Source: Prorocentrum cordatum (lineage: Eukaryota > Sar > Dinophyceae > Prorocentrales > Prorocentraceae). Taken from it: DNA of 64,000 nucleotides. The stretch covers positions 72,001-136,000 of the forward strand of contig CAUYUJ010007413.1 in NCBI GenBank assembly GCA_963575745.1, read 5' to 3'. The position numbers were made by a program, and so were the translations under genes. The notes under the pieces are model-generated. The model saw nothing but the letters and a program-made list of their open reading frames with translations. It searched no databases and was not told the DNA's origin. This document shows, in pieces, positions 63,333 to 64,000 of this stretch; position 1 is the stretch's first letter; each line of letters starts with the position of its first letter.

Positions 63333-64000
63333 GAAAAATACAACAACTTAAACAAGTGCCCTTTTGCACGCGCCCCTGCTTCTGCCGATAAGGAGGGTAG
63401 GGGGGGCACGAAAGCTTGCTCGGCGCGGCGCCGAATTGTCAAACCCTTCACATGCCAGGGGCTCGGCGCGGGCCAGCCTGCAAACGCAGCACGTTTCACA
63501 TGTGACGGACTCGGCGCGAACCTGGGGATGCCTTCGTGGGCGGCGGCCCCAGCAGCGTGCAGTAGCAACGGTAATTGGTGGGACAAAACATGTTGGCTCT
63601 TTCGGTTCGAGACGCAACCTCTAGTTCCAACTGGCCCAACAAAAGACACCCGCGCGCTTAAAGGCCGAGCTCGGGCTGCATGTGAAGAGGCACGGAGAAG
63701 GCTCAAACGCCCTTGGCTCGCACCGCCTACTGCAGGGCAGAGTGGGAAGGAGGATCAAGCGCCACTTGCCCTGGCACCCCTGAGCGAAGGCCGCGTTGCG
63801 CGTAATCGTACCTTCCAATGGCGGGCGCGCCAAGCTGCTAGTTTGACACCGAAACTATTTGAAACGCGCGCGGCCATTTTCAAAACCACCATGAAGCATT
63901 TTCAACTTCAGCACCGCGCGGCCCGCAAGCGGCCTAGAACCATGAGAAAACCATTTTCATCATTCTTAATCTGATCCCCGACATGCCCGTGACCCTATCC

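Larger units (their letters stand above)
56804..64000. mobile_element. Large inverted-repeat element with serine-recombinase gene
   Basis: Block a (56804-57473) is inverted at 63332-64000, block b (57474-58302) at 61229-62054, and block d (59582-59885) at 60936-61229. The loop is about 1.05 kb (59886-60935). The element X copies (58303-59574, 62059-63332) interrupt the arms. Without them the order is a-b-d-loop-d'-b'-a'. The right arm reaches the window end still paired, so the true boundary may lie beyond it. Block a has no recognised coding sequence; its long frames are mirrored in both arms. Confidence 0.8.

Noticed and set aside
63348-63974. Frames common to 57100-57480 and 63348-63974 (MRLEPKEPTCFVPPI and others)
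   Set aside because: They are preserved only because block a is an inverted repeat; overlapping frames on both strands are equally preserved and none has a domain.

Overview
The window looks like dinoflagellate nuclear DNA. The direct evidence is a full-length copy of the dinoflagellate spliced-leader sequence at 56334-56355, a U6 snRNA-like sequence at 11666-11772, GC-rich sequence dominated by micro- and minisatellites, a decayed tyrosine-recombinase (DIRS-like) retroelement, and interrupted genes whose introns carry short direct repeats at both splice junctions. No bacterial operon, rRNA, tRNA or CRISPR was seen. Most long open frames are accidents of stop-poor tandem repeats.

Layout. 1-5044: a decayed gene (+) for a PIF1-like, possibly Helitron-derived, helicase with a cysteine-rich C-terminus. 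5045-14385: mostly repeats, including the GTGAGTCGTTCGGGC family, AGT microsatellites, ACTCAC/ACTCAG hexamers and GATGCATCGGC elements, plus one possible acidic C-terminal exon (- strand, 7410-7600) and the U6-like sequence. 14386-20600: remains of a DIRS-like retroelement (Gag-like, RT/RNase H, middle region, tyrosine recombinase). 20900-28800: CA, GAT, GGA and 18-bp arrays, with a 300-bp direct repeat. 28779-33560 and 50108-56330: two related super-arrays built from repeats A, B, C and D. 34612-48307: a region of host-like, intron-rich (+) genes: a KRPAA-repeat protein, exons of unknown product, a coiled-coil protein, a possible DDD-type transposase-derived gene and a methyltransferase-like gene. 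They are separated by purine/pyrimidine-rich repeats and several perfect hairpins. 48290-49885: tandem duplications, one carrying a small inverted-repeat insertion.

56804-64000: the most unusual part. It is a large inverted repeat (arms made of blocks a, b and d) around a loop of about 1 kb. A compact two-exon gene of 197 codons, resembling the catalytic domain of serine recombinases, lies on the minus strand with its second exon in the left arm. A damaged second copy lies in the right arm. A satellite-carrying element of about 1.27 kb (called X here) sits in both arms in the same orientation but at different sites, and each arm supplies the empty site for the other's insertion.

The window therefore combines genes with a dense population of recombinases (tyrosine type, serine type, helicase and a possible DDD type) and the repeats they may have spread. 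Protein-family assignments come from motifs read by eye. None was tested by database search.
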